Assembly: GCF_018252635.1 (NCBI RefSeq) | Contig: NZ_JAGTXM010000005.1 | Location: forward strand, 1 to 64,000 | Source of the DNA: Citrobacter amalonaticus | GTDB taxonomy: Bacteria; Pseudomonadota; Gammaproteobacteria; Enterobacterales; Enterobacteriaceae | DNA length: 64,000 nucleotides | Direction of reading: 5' to 3' | Shown: positions 61,154 to 64,000 of the stretch, in pieces | How positions within the stretch are numbered: position 1 is the stretch's first letter | Layout: each line of letters starts with the position of its first letter | The notes under the pieces: model-generated | The model's database searches: none | What the model saw: only the letters and a program-made list of their open reading frames with translations | Told to the model about the DNA's origin: nothing | Program-made: the position numbers and the translations under genes

Positions 61154-62380
61154 ATGAAGCAAATCACCTTTACGCCGCGTAATCATCAGCTTACCAATAC
61201 CCGGACCTGGACGCCGGACAGCCGCTGGCTAGTTTTCGATGTCCGTCCGTCTGGGGCTTCTTTCACCGGAGAAACCATTGAGCGGGTGAATGTCCATACC
61301 GGTGAGCGGGAGCTGATTTATCGCGCGATGCAGGGAGCGCATGTCGGCGTAGTCACGGTGCATCCGCAGGCAGAGAAATATGTGTTTATTCATGGGCCTG
61401 AAAACCCGGATGCGAGGTGGCAATACGACTTTCATCATCGTCGCGGCGTGATTGCCGAACACGGAAAAGTGACGAATCTGGATGCGATGGATATCACGTC
61501 ACCTTATACGCCGGGCGCACTGCGCGGTGGTAGCCATGTTCATGTTTTTAGCCCAAACGGTGAGTTTGTCAGCTTCACCTATAACGACCATGTCATGCAT
61601 GAACGCGATCTGGCGCTGGACTTACGCAACGTGGGCATCGCGGCGCCTTATGGGCCGGTGACGGTGTCGGCGCAGCATCCAAGAGAATATAGCGGCAGTC
61701 ACTGGTGTGTGCTGGTCAGCCAGACGACGCCTGAACCCACGCCGGGCAGCGATGAGATCTCTCGCGCCTACGAAGAGGGCTGGGTGGGAAATCATGCGCT
61801 GGCGTTTATCGGCGACACGCTGTCTGATAACGGTGAGAAAGTGCCGGAGTTGTTTCTGGTTGAACTTCCGCGAACGGAGGCAGGCTGGAAAACGTCAGGT
61901 GAGGCACCGCTGGAAGGAACGGATTCCACGCTGCCCGCACCGCCGAAAGGCGTGGTACAGCGCCGTCTCACATTCACACATTCGCGTCGTTTTCCCGGTC
62001 TGGTGAATGTTCCGCGTCACTGGGTTCGCAGCAATCCGCAGGCCACAGAGATTGCATTCCTGATGCGTGATGAGGTGGGTATCGTGCAACTGTGGCTAAT
62101 TTCGCCGCAGGGTGGGCAGCCTCGCCAGTTGACCCGTCACGCGACGGGCGTTCAGTCCGCGTTTAACTGGCATCCGTCGGGTAAATGGCTGGGATGTGTG
62201 CTGGATAACCGCATTGCCTGCTGTGATGCGCTCAGCGGAGAGATCACGTTTTTAACGCGCAATCACGGCACTCCGCCTTCTGGGGATGCCGTGGTTTTCT
62301 CGCCTGATGGTCAGTTTGTGGCGTGGATGGAAGAGGTAAACGGTTTCCATCAGCTGTGGATGACAGAAACCGGGCGGTAA
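61154..62380 (+). CDS. yidR: Beta-propeller protein YidR (TolB-like repeats)
   Basis: The 408-residue protein has repeated WTPDSRWLVFDVR, FSPNGEFVSFTYND, WHPSGKWLGCVLDN and FSPDGQFVAWMEE units, typical of WD40/PD40 beta-propellers. There is no signal peptide, so it appears cytoplasmic. Similarity to oligogalacturonate lyase-type propellers is only fold level; its function is unknown. Its stop is adjacent to the convergent yidQ stop. Confidence 0.9.
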   Translation: MKQITFTPRNHQLTNTRTWTPDSRWLVFDVRPSGASFTGETIERVNVHTGERELIYRAMQGAHVGVVTVHPQAEKYVFIHGPENPDARWQYDFHHRRGVIAEHGKVTNLDAMDITSPYTPGALRGGSHVHVFSPNGEFVSFTYNDHVMHERDLALDLRNVGIAAPYGPVTVSAQHPREYSGSHWCVLVSQTTPEPTPGSDEISRAYEEGWVGNHALAFIGDTLSDNGEKVPELFLVELPRTEAGWKTSGEAPLEGTDSTLPAPPKGVVQRRLTFTHSRRFPGLVNVPRHWVRSNPQATEIAFLMRDEVGIVQLWLISPQGGQPRQLTRHATGVQSAFNWHPSGKWLGCVLDNRIACCDALSGEITFLTRNHGTPPSGDAVVFSPDGQFVAWMEEVNGFHQLWMTETGR

Positions 62381-62713
62381 TCAGGGCGCGGGCATTTTCG
62401 CCGGAGGGATAACGGAGTTGGTTACCTGTGTTCTCTCCTCGCTTCTTTCAACACGCGATCTGACCGAATTGTCTTTGCGGAACAGATCCCACGGCAACAG
62501 GATAGTGTCCATGACTGCCGTAAAGGGCATATCCAGTATCGCCAGCGATTTGGTACCCCAGTTTGTCTCATCGTCACCTATCATCGTGGCGCTGGCGCGG
62601 GTGCCAGGATAAGTTCCCTCTTTACCACCGGTATGTGACATTACGCTTGAGCAACCACTCAGTAAAACCATCCCACTGCACATCATCAGCGTTAACAACA
62701 CATTTCTTATCAT
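62381..62713 (-). CDS. yidQ: Putative lipoprotein YidQ (DUF1375)
   Basis: The 110-residue protein has a lipobox LLSGC with Cys21 after a hydrophobic signal, followed by Ser-Ser, which predicts sorting to the outer membrane. The rest matches the YidQ family (YPGTRASATMIGDDETNWG). Its function is unknown. It is divergent from ibpA. Confidence 0.92.
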   Translation of the reverse strand: MIRNVLLTLMMCSGMVLLSGCSSVMSHTGGKEGTYPGTRASATMIGDDETNWGTKSLAILDMPFTAVMDTILLPWDLFRKDNSVRSRVERSEERTQVTNSVIPPAKMPAP

Positions 62714-62888
62714 GATTTATTCATCTATTGATCATCGGTGTTTGCATGATGAGTTATAGCGATCCCTTGCCAGAAATAACATCCTCATCACGTCGCACTG
62801 TGGCGGCTATCGCACTTTAACGTTTAGTGCTTTCCCCACCCAGTCTATGCAATAGACAGCAAACTGCAAAAAAAGTCAGGCTGGTATG

Positions 62889-62916
62889 CTTGAAAAGTTT
62901 GTAATCAGACCCATTT
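62889..62916 (+). promoter_or_regulatory. sigma-32 promoter of ibpAB
   Basis: CTTGAA (62889-62894) and ACCCATTT (62909-62916) are 14 bp apart and match the heat-shock consensus. The transcript would start near 62924 and give a leader of about 100 nt. The remaining 62714-62888 holds no gene. Confidence 0.85.
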
Positions 62917-62923
62917 TGATGGT

Positions 62924-63023
62924 GTAGACAAATGAAGAGCACGCCTGATGGGTGTTCTGACTACCCGGCCTGTCCATGATGGAAGGTCATTACACTTCTC
63001 GCTGATTTCAGGAGCTATTGATT
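62924..63023 (+). promoter_or_regulatory. ROSE-type RNA thermometer in the ibpA leader
   Basis: The leader can fold into successive stems, and just before the ribosome site TTTCAGGAGCT lies TCGCT (62998-63002), the UYGCU motif that pairs with the Shine-Dalgarno sequence in ROSE elements. Translation should be blocked at low temperature and opened by heat. Confidence 0.75.
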
Positions 63024-63437
63024 ATGCGTAACTTTGATTTATCCCCGCTGTATCGTTCTGCTATTGGTTTCGACCGCCTGTTTAACCTGCTGGAAAGCAA
63101 TCAGAGTCAGAGTAATGGCGGCTACCCTCCCTATAACGTTGAGCTGGTAGATGAAAACCATTACCGCATTGCCATCGCCGTTGCCGGTTTCGCAGAAAGC
63201 GAGCTGGAAATTACCGCACAGGACAACCTGCTGGTGGTGAAAGGTGCGCATGCGGACGAGCAAAAAGAACGGACTTACCTTTACCAGGGCATTGCGGAAC
63301 GCAACTTTGAGCGTAAGTTCCAGTTAGCTGAGAACATCCATGTTCGCGGTGCGAATCTGGTCAATGGTCTGCTGTACATCGATCTCGAGCGTGTGATTCC
63401 GGAAGCGAACAAACCGCGCCGTATCGAAATCAATTAA
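63024..63437 (+). CDS. ibpA: Small heat-shock chaperone IbpA
   Basis: IbpA binds unfolding proteins and aggregates, holding them for DnaK and ClpB. The 137-residue protein has an alpha-crystallin domain ([21 protein letters not shown] onward) and the C-terminal I-x-I motif IEI. The ATG at 63024 follows GGAG at the correct distance. Confidence 0.97.
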   Translation: MRNFDLSPLYRSAIGFDRLFNLLESNQSQSNGGYPPYNVELVDENHYRIAIAVAGFAESELEITAQDNLLVVKGAHADEQKERTYLYQGIAERNFERKFQLAENIHVRGANLVNGLLYIDLERVIPEANKPRRIEIN

Positions 63438-63439
63438 TT

Positions 63440-63485
63440 CTGTCGGGCCGCGCTGCGCGGCCTGTTATCCCGGGCTCGCCGACAG
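63440..63485 (+). repeat. Double hairpin between ibpA and ibpB
   Basis: Outer arms CTGTCGG (63440-63446) and CCGACAG (63479-63485) enclose a GC-rich stem GGCCGCG/CGCGGCC. It is probably part of the mRNA structure that separates ibpA from the ibpB thermometer. Confidence 0.65.
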
Positions 63486-63547
63486 GGAGCCTATGCGAAT
63501 CTACGGATTTGCTGATATCACTCGCTTCTTAGAAGGAGATTATGATT
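63486..63547 (+). promoter_or_regulatory. ROSE-type RNA thermometer in the ibpB leader
   Basis: The motif TCGCTTCT pairs with AGAAGGAGA across a TT loop, hiding the ibpB Shine-Dalgarno AAGGAG. This is the ROSE arrangement, giving ibpB its own temperature control inside the ibpAB mRNA. Confidence 0.72.
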
Positions 63548-63976
63548 ATGCGTAACTACGATTTATCCCCACTGCTGCGTCAATGGATCGGTTTTGACAA
63601 ACTGGCCAACGCGTTACAAAACACCGCTGAAAGCCAGAGCTTCCCACCCTATAACATTGAAAAAAGCGACGATAACCACTATCGCATCACCCTCGCGTTA
63701 GCTGGTTTCCGTCAGGAAGACCTGGATATTCAACTGGAAGGCACACGCCTGACCGTTAAAGGTACGCCGCAGCAGCCTGAAAAAGAGACCAAATGGTTGC
63801 ATCAGGGACTGGTCACCCAGTCGTTCAGCCTGAGCTTTACCTTGGCTGAAAACATGGAAGTATCCGGCGCGACATTTACCAACGGGTTGTTGCATATCGA
63901 TTTAACCCGTAATGTCCCGGAAGCCGTTGCTCCGCAACGTATCGCCATCAGCGAACGTCCCGCGTTAACGAGCTAA
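63548..63976 (+). CDS. ibpB: Small heat-shock chaperone IbpB
   Basis: IbpB forms hetero-oligomers with IbpA and eases handover of bound clients to DnaK-ClpB. The 142-residue protein has the alpha-crystallin domain ([21 protein letters not shown] onward) and the C-terminal I-x-I motif IAI. Of two in-frame ATGs, 63548 is nine bases from AGGAG and gives the E. coli length. Confidence 0.96.
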   Translation: MRNYDLSPLLRQWIGFDKLANALQNTAESQSFPPYNIEKSDDNHYRITLALAGFRQEDLDIQLEGTRLTVKGTPQQPEKETKWLHQGLVTQSFSLSFTLAENMEVSGATFTNGLLHIDLTRNVPEAVAPQRIAISERPALTS

Positions 63977-64000
63977 TTTAGCTCCTTGCCTTTGCCCCGC

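Overview
This window is the replication-origin neighbourhood of an enterobacterial chromosome. Gene order and protein sequences are close to Escherichia coli, and the most likely source is an indole-positive Citrobacter or near relative. That genus call is inference: tnaCAB is present as in indole producers; bgl, cbrBC, yieKL, yidZ, mdtL, yidB and yidX, which I recall lying in the matching K-12 interval, are absent; and one extra gene sits beside mnmE. I see no phage, insertion sequence, CRISPR array, tRNA or rRNA gene. The left edge holds the P1 and part of the P2 promoter of an rRNA operon that runs leftward out of the window.

Layout: 0.3-8.5 kb is yieP-hsrA (+) converging on the ribose operon rbsDACBKR (-). 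8.5-15.1 kb is kup, ravA-viaA and asnA/asnC. 15.1-18.6 kb is mioC, oriC, mnmG and rsmG. 19.2-26.2 kb is the complete F1Fo ATP synthase operon atpIBEFHAGDC. 26.5-35.0 kb is glmU-glmS and the phosphate operon pstSCAB-phoU. 35.1-38.7 kb is yieH, adeP, chrR and yieE. 39-42.1 kb is the tryptophanase operon tnaCAB with its leader peptide and CRP site. 42.2-43.1 kb is a TIM-barrel-like gene I do not recognise. 43.2-47.1 kb is mnmE, yidC, yidD, rnpA and rpmH (-). 47.7-53.9 kb is dnaA-dnaN-recF-gyrB (+). 54-60 kb is yidA and the D-galactonate operon dgoRKADT. 60-64 kb is cbrA, yidR, yidQ and the small heat-shock genes ibpA and ibpB, each behind an RNA-thermometer-like leader.

How it works together: most genes are housekeeping (replication start, ATP synthesis, tRNA modification, membrane insertion, amino-sugar synthesis). 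Between them are inducible units whose switches can be read in the DNA: two RbsR-type palindromes before rbsD, tandem Pho boxes before pstS, a PurR-like box before adeP, a long CRP palindrome before tnaC, DgoR-type repeats before dgoR, and a sigma-32 promoter plus ROSE-like leaders for ibpA and ibpB. oriC carries five DnaA boxes, three AT-rich 13-mers, an IHF-like site and about 14 GATC sites.

The least ordinary part is the repeat content. Four ERIC or ERIC-like elements lie between co-directional genes of operons (glmU|glmS, pstS|pstC, dnaN|recF, dgoD|dgoT). Three of them have 6-bp terminal inverted repeats that differ between copies yet stay complementary within each copy. I found no convincing wholly new system; the strongest candidates for follow-up are the unknown gene at 42211-43140 and the ERIC elements inside operons.
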